In this document: positions 47,401 through 62,440 of the stretch, piece by piece
How positions within the stretch are numbered: position 1 is the first letter of the stretch
Layout: the number at the start of each line of letters is the position of its first letter
Assembly (NCBI RefSeq): GCF_035582795.1
Contig: NC_134371.1
Coordinates: 47,533,001 to 47,597,000, forward strand
Source: Mycteria americana
Lineage: Eukaryota > Chordata > Aves > Ciconiiformes > Ciconiidae
DNA length: 64,000 nt
Direction of reading: 5' to 3'
The notes under the pieces: generated by a model
Databases searched by the model: none
What the model was told of the DNA's origin: nothing
Seen by the model: only the letters and a program-made list of their open reading frames with translations
Translations under genes and position numbers: made by a program

Positions 47401-48801
47401 GGCTACATATATCTGTGTGATACCTCACCACAAGTTCTCTGCCTCTGCCTTCTACTGTCATCCCACTTACCTCTGACATCAAATCATGGTGGAAGACTGG
47501 CTCAGCAGACATATCAAACATTTGACTTGTATAACACACTATATATCATCTATGAACTTTGTGAAATTGCCTGAGCAGTCTTTCCCAACAAAGGTGGCTA
47601 TGACAATTTCATAGGGGAGGAAATAGAACTAATCTATATAGACAGCTGCTTTTTGTACTTTTTTTTCCTCTATGCACTTTAAAGAGTACTTCAAGGATGC
47701 TCAGGTGTATTTGTAAATTTTACTCAGTTCTCCTGTCTCCTTCTCCATCTTTGTTCTCCCTCTCTTGCTTTCATCATTCTATCCTCTGAGACTTCCTTTT
47801 TTCCTGCAATTTTCAGATAAGAACAACATTATGCACATATGCATATACGTTTAGATACCTCAGTGTTGTTTCAGAGACCAACTATTAGAATTGTTAATAA
47901 CCCATGACCCCATTTATCCATATTTTCATTTAAAGTTCTGGGGACTTGTGCAGGTAGTGCCTAATTTATTACTCCAGGTCATGAAGCATGGCCAGATTAA
48001 GTATTTGTAGTTTATTTGCAAAGAACTTTATAACATTCTATTTCAGCCTCACAAAGTCAAGCAGTTAAAATCAAAGAATGTGTTTCTGAAGACTGAAGTC
48101 ATTCTGTGAAAAATTCTCAAAGAGAAAGAGTGTCGATTTGTCCAACAAATATCTTAGAATGATAGCTAAATCACAATAATGAAATCTACAATAATGTACA
48201 TGGAATTTCTTGTGCTAAGATGATTGACCTGATCTGAAATGAAAGCTCTTCACTGACTAGTGAAACAGCACTGCCAATACATTACGTCCAAATACTCAAA
48301 GAAGCCATTTAATTAGCAAAGACAGAAAAATAAAAACAAAAAATAGAAAAAGAAAAACGATAATTTACTGGAAATGTTTTTATAGCAGATGTTGAAGGAA
48401 AAAGAAGAAAATTAACATTTGAGATGCCAAATGTAAAATCAATCAGTTCCTCAGTAAACTTCTCACACATGAATAGCCAATAGCATTTTATGTGTACTTG
48501 TGCAAGACTTCTGAGGGCCTCCTTCTATGTGGACCCATGACAGGCAGACAGGCGGGGCTGGGAAGTACAGTCAATGGATCAGGAACAGCTTTAACCAATT
48601 TAGGAACATCTAAGCCAAGCCGTAACAGCATGCTGAGTGCTTCTTGCAAACACACAATCTGACAAAACCCAGTGCCAAAATTCCATGACATTCAAGATCA
48701 GCACAAAGCAAGCTCCAGAATACTGGCTATATTCCCCTACCTGGATTCTCTTAGCATATCATACTAAACAGCAGTACTTTCAGGAGCAGTTCTGGCATTT
48801 T

Positions 48802-48907
48802 TGGGACATGGTTTAGTAGTCATGGAGGTGTTGGGGTGATGGTTGGACTAGTTGATCTTAGAGGTCTTTTCCAACCTTAATGATTCCGATTCTATGATTC
48901 TATGATT
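48802..48907 (+). mobile_element. Short CR1 3' tail
   Basis: About 106 bp: gggacatggtttagtagtc, then ggttggactagttgatctta, gaggtcttttccaacctt and terminal attctatgattctatgatt. This is the standard CR1 3' end on the + strand, heavily 5'-truncated, with no coding part left. Confidence 0.9.
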
Positions 48908-50844
48908 ACTCACACTAGCTGGCACACTGTATATACATGGTGATCTGTATGGGCATCTCAGAAAGCCATGCATGTTCAGGGGCATATAGCAAGACAAAAA
49001 CCTGAGCTCAACAGGCTGAGGGCAGGGGTTCTGCACATCCATCTCTAATGGTTGCTCCAAAAGAGTTACCTCTTTTGTCTTTCAGTTGCTAATTCTCTCT
49101 AACTTATTCCTCTGCTTCACTTAGTTTTAATTTGGCTGATGAAAGAGGAAGGGCAGAGCACTTTGGGAACACTTTGCTGGAGATGGGGGATGCATAGCTT
49201 AAGCTGACAATGACTGTACAAAACCTCCCAAAGCACTCAAACTCTTGAGGGAGTCATGCAAGGAATCAAAGGGGGAATTTCTCTGTCTGTGTAGCAGGTT
49301 TTGTAGGAAGATGTCCAAATTGGGAAGCATTCGTGAGCTAAAGAAAATAAAAGAGACAGTCCAGAACCACTGGCAGGGGAACTTCTAGTATTTCTGGAAG
49401 CTTAAAAAAAAAATATTCCAACTCTAAATTAATGACACACATGAGTCTATAAGTTAAAATGAGTTGAGAGTATTGTAAAAAACAGATTTGTAATGTATAG
49501 CCATTATGTACTAAGAAACTAAGTATTTCATATTTTATGTTAAATAAGTTAGTTAAAAAAATACTGTAGAACTAGGAAAATTGCAGAAGTTTGTTTTATT
49601 TTTTTCAGTTTGAGGGTTTTTTGCTTCTTTCGGTGATTTTTCTTTTTGAAAAGAAGGAGCGTTACAGATTTTTTTTTTACTATTTTAAAATATTCTCCAA
49701 TTTTCTTAATTTGTTAAAGGCTACTGTTCTGAGAGATGTAAAGCAATTTTGGAAAAACTGAGATAATTGTGAATTTTCCCAGTTGTACATTTACATCAAT
49801 TATGATATTTTCTCTTTAAAGACAAAACATGCACAGATATACTAACAAAGTTATTCCTTAGCCCCCATTTTTGCTAAAAACAAAACAAAATTACACTAGA
49901 AGTATAGAAAAGCTTAAAAATCCCCTCTTCTGGGGAAATCGTGAGAGATTGAAGTTAATGGATTTTGACCAAGAACATGTGCCAATTTTCAACAACCTTA
50001 TTTTTATGGCAGCATAAGAAGCTCCTGAATGAGGAAATTTATAGTGGAAATGTTGGCAGGAATTTACCTAACGCTGTTTAATAGGTACCACTATGTTAAG
50101 AAATGCACTGGATACCAGACAGCTTTCTGTGGAAAATGATAAACATACAAGGGCTCTGTAGGGGATCTCAGCAGAGCCATTTTTATTATCCAGAATAGAG
50201 GGTCTCTTTACTGTGATATTTTTACACATGATATATGGGAATAGAGATGAAAATAACATTTGTTAGCTGTTAAAATTTTTATTTCAACAGTTTCTATAGT
50301 GTGTATTTACACAGTGCTTACTTGATTATTTTTTATTTCAGTAACTGTGACTGGTACAGCCTTTTTTATTTTATTTTCTTCCTTCTTTGAGAGTACAGAT
50401 GTGATGCAAACTCTTAGAATTATACTGTTGATCACTTGCATGCTGAGCTGCATGCTGGTAATAGGAAGTGCCCTGAATTAAATCTTAGGAATTTAGACTG
50501 GTTCCCAGTGAAGAAGTAAACAAACAGCATGAAAATGACAGAGAAGGAGTTACACCTTCCCACCCTCTCCTTTCCAAACCAGACAGCATTTTAAGCCAGA
50601 ATTTTGCACCTAGTCCATTTGGTATTAATTTGCATTGTTCTGCCGTGTGAACAATAGTTAGGATGTTTTCCACAATAGCAGCAGAAATTAGGTAGATATG
50701 TTATTTATAACCACAAATGTTAATATAATATCTAATACAAGTATTATGTGCCCAGTTTTGTTTTCTGAATGAAAGCTCTGTACTTCTGATGAAATGTAGA
50801 CAACCTTTGATTTTGTTATTTAATCTGCATATGCTTTACTGCAG

Positions 50845-50973
50845 GGTGACATCCAGCAGCTGTTGATTATAGCTGACCCCAGAGCTGCATATGACTATTG
50901 TGAGCATTATAGCCCAGACTGTGATTCCCCAGTGCCCAATGCTGCTCAGGCTCAAGATCCTCAAGTTGATGAG
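50845..50973 (+). CDS. COL11A1: COL11A1 exon 5, end of LamG/TSPN domain
   Basis: A 129-bp phase-0 exon of 43 codons (residues 220-262), acceptor CTGCAG and donor GAG|GTGAGT. It encodes [20 protein letters not shown], then [17 protein letters not shown] and DPQVDE. It holds the third and fourth domain cysteines, C238 and C245 (236 and 243 in human numbering). The acidic C-terminal part leads to the variable region. It is the last coding exon found in the window. Confidence 0.97.
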
Positions 50974-53448
50974 GTGAGTAATCAGTCATGTATTACTAGA
51001 TTTATTGCACATTAGTGGTTGTGCTGGATACAAGTTACCCAAGGAGCATTTACAGCTAAATGGCATGCATTGTTCTGGATATGAAGGAGGAATGTTGCAG
51101 GGGTGCATTCATTTTTGCTATTCACTCATTTATGTCAAGCATTTGAAGGAACCTATCACACTGGTATTTGAATAACCAGCATGCTCAACAAAGTTAAACT
51201 GTAATTCCTTAAGGAATGTTAGCAATATGAGTTTGTTTAGTGGTACCTATTTGTTCTTTCTGTGTATGTTTATGATTTCACTGATGCTGAGTACCATCAA
51301 ATGACACATTTGAAAGATATGGGAGCTATGAGTATTCTGCAATTGTAAGCTGCTTCTGCTAGAAATGCCAGGTATTCTAATGAGCTGTGTCCAGTGTACA
51401 AATGCATGTACACACAAAATTATTTCAGCCAGCTCCACTTGTAGCAGGTAAATATTAACAGGGACAAAACACAGTCGGAATTTTCCCAGAAACACAAAAA
51501 ATATTTACAGAAACCATTTGTCACTGTAGACAGTTCTCACAGCCATAAACTGAGTAATTCACTGAGGGCAAGATAGTTCCTCAGATTAGACCTCTGAGGG
51601 TTAGCAGTTGTATGTCTTCTTGTACACATTCTAAATACTTGCATGAAACACTGTAAAGTGGAAAGCTTTTGCAAAATGTAGTCTTAATTGAACTTGGCTC
51701 TGGACAGTTGGTATGCACTCATCTGTGTGTGATCTGACTGGTTATTGTCACTGATTGCTCAAGAGATCACCATTAAAAACTTGCTGACTTGTTCTCAGAT
51801 GCCTGCTTTGAGCCAATTTTGAGACACAACTTTTCCTAAATAGATGATAATTTTATTTGTTGTTACTATCTATTCTATTCTGACTGAAAATTAAGGTCCA
51901 TATGGCCCAGAACTTAGTTCAAAGGGACTCCCACATCCATTGCATCAGAGGTATAGTTCAAGATGTGTCAAGTCCATTATAGATAGGCAGAGACCTTTAC
52001 ACTACATTACAGTGTATGGAGTCTGGTCTTTTCATGAGGACCATGTAGGACCTTCTGTCTGTGTGCCTGGCTGTGTGGATCTCCATGCACTATATTCCAA
52101 AATAGAACAGGCTGAAAGCATATGGTTGATATTTTATGGGAAGAAAACAAAAGATAGCAAAATCAAATTAATTTTTTTCCTCATTATTAAATTTCAAAGA
52201 AATTTGAAATTTTGCTTGGGAACTTTCCTGGGCTTTGCTGCTATATGACTTAGCACTCTGATTCTTTTTCTATTTCCTATGTGAAGACCTGGAAGGTTTT
52301 GAATAGGCAAGTGCTTTTCTGCTTTAAAATAAGACTGGAGTCGTCAATCTAATAAACTCATCTTTGTAAGAAGAGGTTGTTAAAATCATCCCTTGGTCTC
52401 TTTCTTGAAGAAGAATATATCTAAATACTTAAAATGGTTTAACTAAGTTGGGAGTACTGTCAGCTCCAAACTCACATCACCTCCTAAGCAGGGGTTAACA
52501 TGGCTTAGAGAGACTGCAAATATTTGTTTACTCTGGCCACCACTGATGGCAATGATGGCTCCTGTCCTTTAGTGTAATGCATGTGGACAAGGCTTGGAGT
52601 CCACAAAAATTAGTTGGGATCAAACTGTAGATTCAAAATCTATTCAAGATGAAGAAGAATGAATACTTGTGCTTGATTATTAGCAATGACTACTGGTGAA
52701 TTATTAGCGTGTAATTCAGTGTTTCTAAAGGATGTAGAATATGAATAAAATAGCCCAGGGATTACATTCTCTCCATAATGGATGACTAGCTAAATCTCCT
52801 GCTGTCAAATATTATGTTTATACTATATCAAAGCTGTTTAACACTAGCATCAGTTGAGAGCACTCATTTGTAGATCAAAAGAAAAATAAGCCTCATCATA
52901 ATTATAAAAACTATGTGCACATATATGGTTATATGCTCATCATATAGAATTCCCAGTTATATACTGCACATCTATTGAAAACAGTCTGTGAGCACCAAAC
53001 AAAGAAAGGGAACCATAAAATCAAACAATTGGCACTGTTCTCCTTGAGCATCCTGAGTAGAGATCATCTACAGCCTAATGGAACTGCCACTGGAGTCAGC
53101 AAATATCTTATTGTTAAATTCAGCAGCCATTGCAAAAATGCTCTTGGGGTTAGTGTTTTTTAATGTGTTTTTCTAATGCCTATTTTTTTGCTCTGTGATA
53201 ACACATATAGTTTGTGGGAGCAGCTACAGAGAAAAAAGTAAAACCAAAATCTTAATTTGCAAAGTAACATTTTTAAATTAATTTGAAAAAATTTGAAAAG
53301 AGCTAAAAGATTAAAAAAATGGAGAATTGCCATTTCTGTTTGCTTCCATTTATTGGTCTGAGTGGTGATTGAATCATTTTGCTTTCTGAAGTAAGACACA
53401 ATTTCCTTGTTGCTATACATGAGTTTATATGTGTAACTTTGTATGAAT

Positions 53449-53468
53449 ATTCCCAGTGAAGTCAATGG
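53449..53468 (-). repeat. CATTGACTTCA.TGGG-like motif
   Basis: Reverse strand reads tccattgacttcactggg, matching the motif at 62418-62440 almost exactly. Likely remnant of an old dispersed repeat. Confidence 0.4.
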
Positions 53469-56400
53469 ATCTCTTCAACATGTTGTGTAATAGTAATCTG
53501 AAATAATCACATCAGCAATACTACCAGTGTGATGAATATGCAATAGAATAAATGACTGACTGAATTGCCCAGAATTATAGAATTATCCGCTACATGATAA
53601 AAAAGCAGCTTGTTAATGCAGGCTACTTCGTTACCTTTTGAGATGCAGCCTATCAAATCACATAGATAATTCATTTTAAGGAAATGAATGAAACAAGTCT
53701 TATTTAGATACTGGAAGAAGTTATAGAAGATAGCAATGCTGTTTTTTTTAAACTGTTGATTGCAAAATTAAATAAGGTGTTAAAAGATAAAAATATAATT
53801 ACAGCCAGTCTATATGGAAAACAATGATTTCAAAATGCCTGACTGCATGTTTTGAGATTACAAGTTTGATAGTGATATCTGATAGAATTTATAGACTTAG
53901 ACCTTCATAAAACTTCTGATTTGTCAACATATGATATTTGAACGAAAAAAAAAGGCATTGTATGGCAAAGATGAAGTACCTGACAAACAGATTCAAATCT
54001 GGCTGCCTTATTTCAGAAATTACTATAAACCTAGAGCTATCACTGAAATAACTTTTTAGTAGAGTTTCTTAGGAATTGTGCTAGCATTGCAGAAATGAGT
54101 GTAAAATGGATGCTACTAAAATTTGTCAGAGTCATGATATTGTGGAGCAGTAAACGATGATAACACAACTAAAGGCAAAATTACACACATACAAGAAAAG
54201 GAAAGATATGCAGGGGAAACATAGAGAACTAGGAAATATACACTGCAATACAGCCTGCTTGCATGTGTTAACAAAAGAACCTTTCTGTGCAGCAGATCGT
54301 CCCCACCTGTGAGCCTCATCTGCCGCTATATCAGTGAAAGCAATTTTGGGGGTACGTGATTTACCAGACTGGGATACTAATCAAGCTGAAAGCCAACACA
54401 AAAATATTACTGTTTACCTAGATTGATTTCCTGGTTTGATGTCCCATGTTTTCACACAAACTCTTGTGATAGAAAGAGGGAAGAGAGAACACTGGGCTAA
54501 AGGCTAGGCAGGATTGTCTTTCAGTGTCAGCTTTGGCTTAAGCCAGTAGAAGCTGAAAATATTTGTTGGACAGTAGCCTCGAAAGATGCTGGTTATTAAA
54601 GTAGGGAAACAGTTTGTACATGAGCACTCAAATCAAAACTGGCAAAAAAATGCAATGCATGTCTTGGTTTGTAAACAAAGGAATAAGAATACACATGCAA
54701 TATTACTTCTCTGTATGCTGTTGGTTGAAACATATACTGGAACATCACATACCGTCTCGGTGTTTAGTCACTAAAACAAATATTGCAAAAATGGAAATTA
54801 TTAAAATAAAAGCTACATAATTGTTGTAACTTTGCGAATTGGAAAACTTAATGTGTTTGACTTGTCCACAATAATGACAAAAGCTTGAAATGTTGCTCAG
54901 TTTGCATATGCAAAGAACCTTCACAAAAAGAAAATACTGGCTGCAGACAAATGGGTGGGGAGGAGAAAAGAAAGTAAGTTAGATAATTTCAGATAGGAAA
55001 AGATCTACTAAAATTTTTAGGAATGAAAGAACGAATGACCAAAATGGTGTATCTCTAGATATCTTCAAGCCAAGGAGAGATACCTTTCTAAAAGTTTTGG
55101 GAAATATCATTTATACTTTAGTTGGCTCAGTTACAGGGTGACTGTAAAAAGTTTTGAAGTCTGAAAGTATACAGGAGTTAGTCAAGGTGACCTAATAGTC
55201 CCTTCTGGCCTTACATCTCTGAGGCTTTGAATTATTGCAGACCAGAATAAGAAACTGATACTTGGCTTAGAGGAAAGAGACAAATTATGTGATTGCAGAG
55301 CCTATTAATGTGTGTTTCTAGCACTAACTACAAAACCCAAAGGGAGTGGTTGTTTTTTGTCTGTGAAATAGTAAATTATGTTTGTAGAGTTGCACCTAGG
55401 AAGCTGAATAGGATTTCTCAATATCGCACACCTTCATAGTCTCCTGGCAAGTTCACAGCCTGGGAATAGAGTTATTCTGAAAAGTTGGATGATTTTTAGA
55501 CCACTAAAGAAACATCTGGAGAGTAAGATTTGTCTAAGATGATGTAGGTTTAAAGGCAAAAGTACTTTGTTTAACTGAGTGTAATCCTCATTGCTCTAGG
55601 CAGTGTTTCTGCAAAGGAGCAAACAATCAAACGCCCAACATTGTAGGTTTTTTGGCATTTCTTTCAATAGCAGTGCTGGCTTAAATGAGTCCTTTCCTTT
55701 TCTGTACTCATTTCCACCCTATGCCATCTTTCCAATTCAGCTAGTAGAATTGTTTATGTGTTTGTTGGGGGCAAGGTGTGAGACTTCATCTAGACTAAAA
55801 ATAACTTACCAACCATAAAGTGGGAAAAATGATGGAATATGTTGTAGTGATCTTCCATTAAATTAGCCTGAGGGTGCACGTCACATCATCCCAACATCAG
55901 GAGTGCAATATTTGCTTTTTAAAATGTTTAGGTTTGTCTCAAGACCTTAAGACCTTGACTTTGCTCTCATATGTAGGTTTACTGGACACTGATTTATAAT
56001 CAAAGTGTCTTTACTGATGATACCTTAAGTGCTGCATTGAGATTTTCTTTTTCTTGTTGCATTTTCTTTTTACCTTAGCATCAGATTTAAATTGCGATTT
56101 GGGTGATGCAACAGAGAGAATTTCAATGCCTACTTTTTACTTGCAGGGTCCCTTCATCCCTGAATTAAGTGCTGAGTTTACCCTAAATAACACTCAGGAA
56201 GAATCAAGCATCTCACAATGGGCTTCACAAAACCAGCAAGCTGTGAATAGAGACATAGACCTAGCCAGCCTACAAAGGGAGGACATATCTTAAATTCTAC
56301 CCTTCTCTACAGGCTTACTCAGCTGTGCTATCCTGATCCCCATGCCATTCTCCTACCTAACCAAGGTCAACCTCCTGCATCCTCTTCCATCACCTCTCCC

Positions 56401-59400
56401 TTCCTATAGGGGGTTGGGTAGGAGTGACCTAAGGACCTCAAGATATAAGCTTTGGAGCTGGATGCTGTATTTCCACTTCCATTTTAATTATATCAGTCCC
56501 TTTCTGGATCCAAGTAACTGTGATATATGTCTAAACAAGGTTTATTTTACCGGCTAACCTTTAACTACCTTTTGTGTACAGATTCTGCAAAATCTGTTGA
56601 ATTTGGCTGTTTGCCAGAACTGTGGGGCTTTCTGTGGGCAGTTCAGGCTGAGCCATTAATAGAGATGCATGTGACATTTCTGAACAGAATGCTTTTATTC
56701 CTCTGTGTTTTCTCCCAACTTCATCAGACCTAAGTGTCATTCAGTCTGAAATTTGACAATGGGAAAGTAATAGATTAATAGTAATATCCACACACTTTAC
56801 TCTGTTGTTTATTATCATTTATTTCTACCTTCACGACATGCTTTAATTGTCATGAAGTCATCAATACATCAGTCATCCTTGTTCTTGCTTGTGAATAGCT
56901 GGGTATGAATCTCCATAACCTGTCAAGTACAGAGTGATGACCTCAGGAGTTGTCATTACACCAAAAAGGTGTTTCCTAGAAGTTGCTTAAAAAATTGTGC
57001 TGAATCTGTAGTTGCTTCTGGAGGAAAAAGAAAGGGTATCTGAGTACAGAAAATGTTCAAATTTGAACACAGCAAGGGAGAGAGAGTACTTCCTAAATGG
57101 ACCAAACCAAATAATTACTTGATGAGCACAATTCTCAGTTCTCAGAAATTCCAAGCAAAGAAAAGTCATTGTATTTGATTTACAACAGGGAGGAGGTTGT
57201 CAGATCTTTTAAGGAACATATTGTATCCTGAAATATATTCATTAAGTGTTGCATGTTATTGTCTTCTGTCAGAGGAGGGTTGCTAGAGCGTTCAGAATGT
57301 TTGGTGCAATTAAATAGCTTTTGGATAAAGAGAGTTAAGTGGAGAACAAACTGGCCAGGAACTTTAGAAAGTAACTAGAATAGTGCATTAGCATGATTTC
57401 AGTCTAGTGTCACAGCCATTTTACCATGCAAAATCTTCCTATGGCCTGCAAACTCTGGAAGGTTTTTCTGTAGAGAAAACAGACAAACTAAGGGGCAAAG
57501 ACCTGCAAACAAGTAAACTGGTAGGAAGTAGGGAGAGGAAATGAGTGAGAAATGTGAGTTCTCTATACTAGATTGTTATCCTTCCATTGTAGAATTTTAC
57601 AGAACAAAGTCTGATCGTTAACAATATGGTATCTTCATGAACCCTGCAATGTATCTGAATGGCTTGTAACTCATTGAATGTTAGAATTAAACGATAGGAT
57701 GAATTACTGGGGAGCCACTGGTGCTAGCCTTTCAGCTACATTGCAGGGTTCATGAACATAGTGGCAAATTAGCCATTTGGCTGAATAGTGTCTTTGGGAG
57801 AAGAGACTCTTTTATTTTGTTGATTTTATTTAAGCTTTTTGCTCTATTCTGCTGGTTTTTTCACAGTTATTTTTTTATACTGAGCTTTAAGATTAATTCA
57901 GTAATCATTACATTTGGTTAATGCTGAATGTATAATTAGGTTTTAAGGATCAAATGTGGGGATGAAATTATACTTTAAAATTATCAGGATTACTTTTCCT
58001 AAGGAAGTTACGCACCTGTGCTTTTCTTATAAATAGCTTGTGAATAGTCTGGCCTCTGTCTTGTTTTCAAAACCCTTTCTACTATAAATGGAAATGTATT
58101 AAATTCAGTACCAGTTCAATCACATATGCTTGGCCAGCTCACAGAAATTAGAGCAGGGAAAGCCCTAGCCAGTCTTCATCTTCCTTGATGTTGGGCAGTA
58201 TATTTTCTGGAGTGTTGTCAGGTCTAGTTTTCAATCGACCCAGCTATCAGGCTTTCAGATCTTCTCTTGGAAGATTCTTCTGCAATCCAATAAATCACAC
58301 GGTCTGACTTCTGCTGAAGAAATTGCTCCCCGAAGGAACTCTGCTTTATTTATTTTGGACCTATCCCAAACTAGTGGATTACTTGAAGAAATGAAATGTT
58401 CGCCTTTAATGAAATGAACTTGGTAAAATAAAGATGCAGTGGCTCCCAAAATATGTTGACTTGGAGGCCTCATGCATCCTTTCAGGCCATGTTAATTTAG
58501 TGTCCTTTCAGGTGTTTGACTGATCAGAAGGACTAGCTTTCTGAAGAATACAGAAAGATAATTATTTTCATGTTTAATGTCATGTTTAGAATAGCAATTA
58601 TCTAACAGCAGGTATTAAAAATAGTGATCTTCCTAGGTCTCTTTTTCTTTGTATAGATATATAGACTTTTTCTATAAGCAACTAACATAATAAAGAACCT
58701 TAAGTGTCTTGTTCTCCTTTTGACAGAGGCTGTCTTTGGAAGTTGAGGATTTTGTTCTTATGTCCTTTTGTCTCCTTGCTTTTATCGCTTTTATGAACAA
58801 TATAAGGAGTATGTGGTAGAAGAGGCCATCTTTTAAAGCTTTTAACTTTCCTTCTACCCTAAGATTGACAACTACTACCATTTATTTATTTATATTGCTG
58901 CATCTGATTTTTAAAACTCTCATTTTGCTTGGCATCCTTTATTTTATGGCATTTTGTAAAGTGTTAGTGGGCCTAGAATGTTTCAAAGTCATCTTTGCCT
59001 CTTTAGCTAGATAGATGATTTAATATAATCTTTAGGCAATGGAAAAATTGAGCTTATGACAGTTCTTTGGTTTAGGATTTAGATTGTTAGTTCCTTGTAA
59101 TTTGGAAAGGTAAAGCAAAAATTGCTAAAACCTACATCTTGGAATGGGTGGGTAGGTTTTTAGAGTATGGATAGCAGAAGAAGCCGTTTTCAAAGTAAGG
59201 CTGTCTTCAGAATATTTAAGTCGTTCCACAGTTGAAATAGGCCTTGCATGCTGCTGATCTCCTGCTTCTAAAATTCATCTGATGAAGAAAACAGTTCATC
59301 TCTTTAATTGGAATTGCATGATGATCTGGTAGTGTAATATAATCACTCTGGTAAAGAAAGCATGAGGTCATAGTGGAAAGATTTTGTCCCATCAAGAAAC

Positions 59401-62400
59401 AGCAGGTTTTATTCTTCCTTTCATTTGTAAGAAAACAGTCATATGCAATATTCATTACAAGAATGGCTGTTCTGTAACTATTGGTGGTCTTACAAGAGAA
59501 GAAAGAAAAACAACAGAAGATTGCATCACATTTGAAGTATGTGTTACCTGATGTCTCTTAGCTGAAATCCCTCACCAAGTTCCAGCTATTGTCCAAGTTG
59601 AAGATATAATTTTGAGTAAATCTTTTTTATATTCATGGGAAATCACTGGGAAAGTTAATACAGTTGTATGTATTTTGCTATTACTATGAGCACTTGGCGA
59701 ATCTCAGATCTCTAACCATCCCATTATCTAGCAGTATCAGGGTTTAGGTAAACATTCATAGAGAGATCTCTTGAGTAGAATTGAAGTAATGCTGTACAGC
59801 TGTGGTAGGTATCTTTTGCACTTGGCTAAGTCTGTACCCATAGAAGGATTATCAGAATGATCCACAAGCTGAATGCCCCTTTAAATCCCATTCCAGCTTC
59901 TTGATTCTCTGGCTGCATTCCTGGCCAGTAGTATCTTCCTTTGGTATATAGCTAACAAAACAAACGATGCTCTCTTCAACTACACTCTTCATCTCTGTCA
60001 TGCTTGTTTTCATTCCCTGCTTTGATTTCTTGCTAGAGTTAGTAGACTTGACTGAATTTAGAAAGCGGCAGAAGATACTTTTCCATTTGCATTAATTAAT
60101 TTTGAAATTCTAGATGCTTTCTGCTATATTTTCAAGAGTCTACTTATTCTCTTTCCTTTGATTAGCAGTGCAACCATGACAGATTTCTGTGAACTCCCCA
60201 ACTACTGTGAACTGATAGCAAGGCCTGAGATAGCATGGTTTTGCACTCAGAAATGTTAGCATCCAAAATGTGAAGGCATTTTTCTCAAGGTTTGTTGAGG
60301 CCTCAAACTGAGTGGGTCATACCTCTGTCTCTGGTCATCTGACAAAGGTGACCTTGTCGTTGTGTAGCTCCAGAAAAATAAGGGATATGTGCCACATATC
60401 CAATCTTGACTGTTAATGGCAGCGTAAGTGTGAGTTGCCAGCTTCACAGTAGGTGACTAAAGCACCATTATTCACTCCATTAAATCTGTTCCTGGTGTTT
60501 GTCAATTTAGTCCTCATTTAACTGGCCAGTCCTTCACCAGTCCTGTTGTCTCATCTTAAAAACGAGGAATAGCCTTTATCAGGTTGAGTTGACAAAATCA
60601 TGCTGTGGAGTAAATCACCTTTGTAAAATACATCTTTACACCAGTTAGGGGTGTAGAGATGCATTCCTCCATCTGGACAGATTGTGCCTCAGGAAATACA
60701 CCTGGAAGATTTTGCATCTATTTTTCACTAGTTGCAACAGGACCTGTGCAATACAGTACAAAACATATTCTCTCTGTTTATTGGCTGGTGTGAAAGACTA
60801 GGGTTGCTGGTCTTTCAGAAAGAAACGTCTGGAAAGGAAGGATTGCTAAGAATAAGGTCTTTCTACTTAGGAAGTTTAGGGCTACTGTATATTCCCACTT
60901 GTCCCCCTTGTACCAGGGGGACTACAAAGTACTGCCAATTAGAAACTATTTGAGTATGTTTTCGGCATGGTGGCCACATGTCCTAGCTTGTAGGTTCAAG
61001 AATTTCTGTAACACCCCTCTGATACTGTGCTCTTAAAAAGGAAGAAAAAAAGTCCATGGAGAAGATCTTCACTTGCTTGGCAGTAATCTGATTCCAGCAT
61101 GGAAACTGGCATTCCCCACTTCTCATCCATTCCTGTTGTTTTTGTCTGTGTGCCTGCATATCATTGCAACCCAACTGTACCACTGTATTTGTGATAATAT
61201 TTTGCATATGTCAAGAAAGTTTCATTTTCTTTAATAGAAATGAGTGAAGCACAATACCCAAAAGTAAAGTATTTTCTGTGTGATTATGCATGATGCAATA
61301 GATCTTTCCACATACTTGTGCTTTTTTGTATGAGTGTTTTCTAGTTTTCATTCATAAATGTCTGGCTTTCCAAACTATGCCTCTGGCAGATCTTAGCATA
61401 AATATCAATTTATTCACCACTTTCTTTTTTAATACTAACATACTTGGCACAGATATTTTTCCTTTCTTTTTTTTTCCAGTCAACATTTCTGTTTAGTTTG
61501 TGCCCTCTGAAGAACTTTCTGTAACCCACTGTTATAATTTTATTAGTCGCATAGTTGGCACAATTCAGCACACCCATTCAGCTTACCTTGAGGGAAGCCA
61601 TACTACTGAGGCTTGAAAAACAGTTATACTACTGAGCAACACAGTTATATTTTAATTCTAATTGGTCAAAATGAATGCTGGAATAAATGCTTCCAGTTTC
61701 AGAGTAGGTCTACAATGCTTACTAAAAAGGAATTTATGTGTCTGGAAGTTATTAAAACAAATTCCTAACAGCATATTTAAATTTAAATCCAACTAAAGAA
61801 GCAGTAATTCTCTCCAAAATGTTCCTCCATTTATCCCTTAAGATACTGGATAATATTTAACATGGGTAGTGTCTATTGTTTTGGTACCAGTAAAAATTAC
61901 ATATCAGAGTATTTGATTCATGTTGTTTGGCTGAGGAAGCATTTAAAAGTATGTAATGGGTTGTCACTGGTAGGGTGGAATGACTGAATTTGAAGAGGTA
62001 TATTCCACTAAAGACTTTTTTTTTTCCTTGTAGATCACCCTAGTTTGCATAGACTTCTTGACAGAAGATAAGCAAATCAGATTTTATGCATTTGCACACT
62101 TTTTTATAATTTCCAAAGAAATACAGCAATTTCAATGCTTTCCTGTAACTGTTTCAAAATGGCTGTTGTGACCCATGTGGTTATTTCTTTTCTTCACTTC
62201 CTTTATGTGGCTGCTTATTGTCCCCTAGAAACTTGTCACTGTGTTTTCTTTTCTGGATGTCAGTGGCATACTTCATTAGAAGCAAGTTGTATTGAGTTGC
62301 ATTTCCAAAACTGCACAAGCCAGAAAACATGTTTTTATACATTTACACATCTGTAAAAATGTATCATCACTGTCCATGAGGCCCTTGAGCAATACCATTT

Positions 62401-62417
62401 ACAAGTCAAAGATGTTT

Positions 62418-62440
62418 CATTGACTTCACTGGGATTAGGG
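62418..62440 (+). repeat. CATTGACTTCA.TGGG-like motif
   Basis: cattgacttcactgggatta is followed by gggctgaatct, the order typical of the putative dispersed repeat. Sequence near 63,381-63,410 and 63,760-63,785 has a similar flavour. Confidence 0.4.

Larger units (their letters stand above)
37474..50844 (+). other. COL11A1: COL11A1 intron 4 (13.4 kb)
   Basis: Donor GTAAAA, acceptor tttactgcag. It carries most of the mobile DNA in the window: a CR1 fragment, an LTR nested in an older LTR, and a CR1 tail. The remainder is AT-rich with simple repeats. The 132-codon open frame at 46239-46637 (+) begins with TTG and has no recognisable domain. Confidence 0.9.

Noticed and set aside
59601..59625. 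'gaagatataattttgagtaa' as part of COL11A1 exon 6A
   Set aside because: It only superficially resembles codons for EDII. The frame stops at once, there is no acceptor, and the Tyr/Glu-rich continuation is absent.
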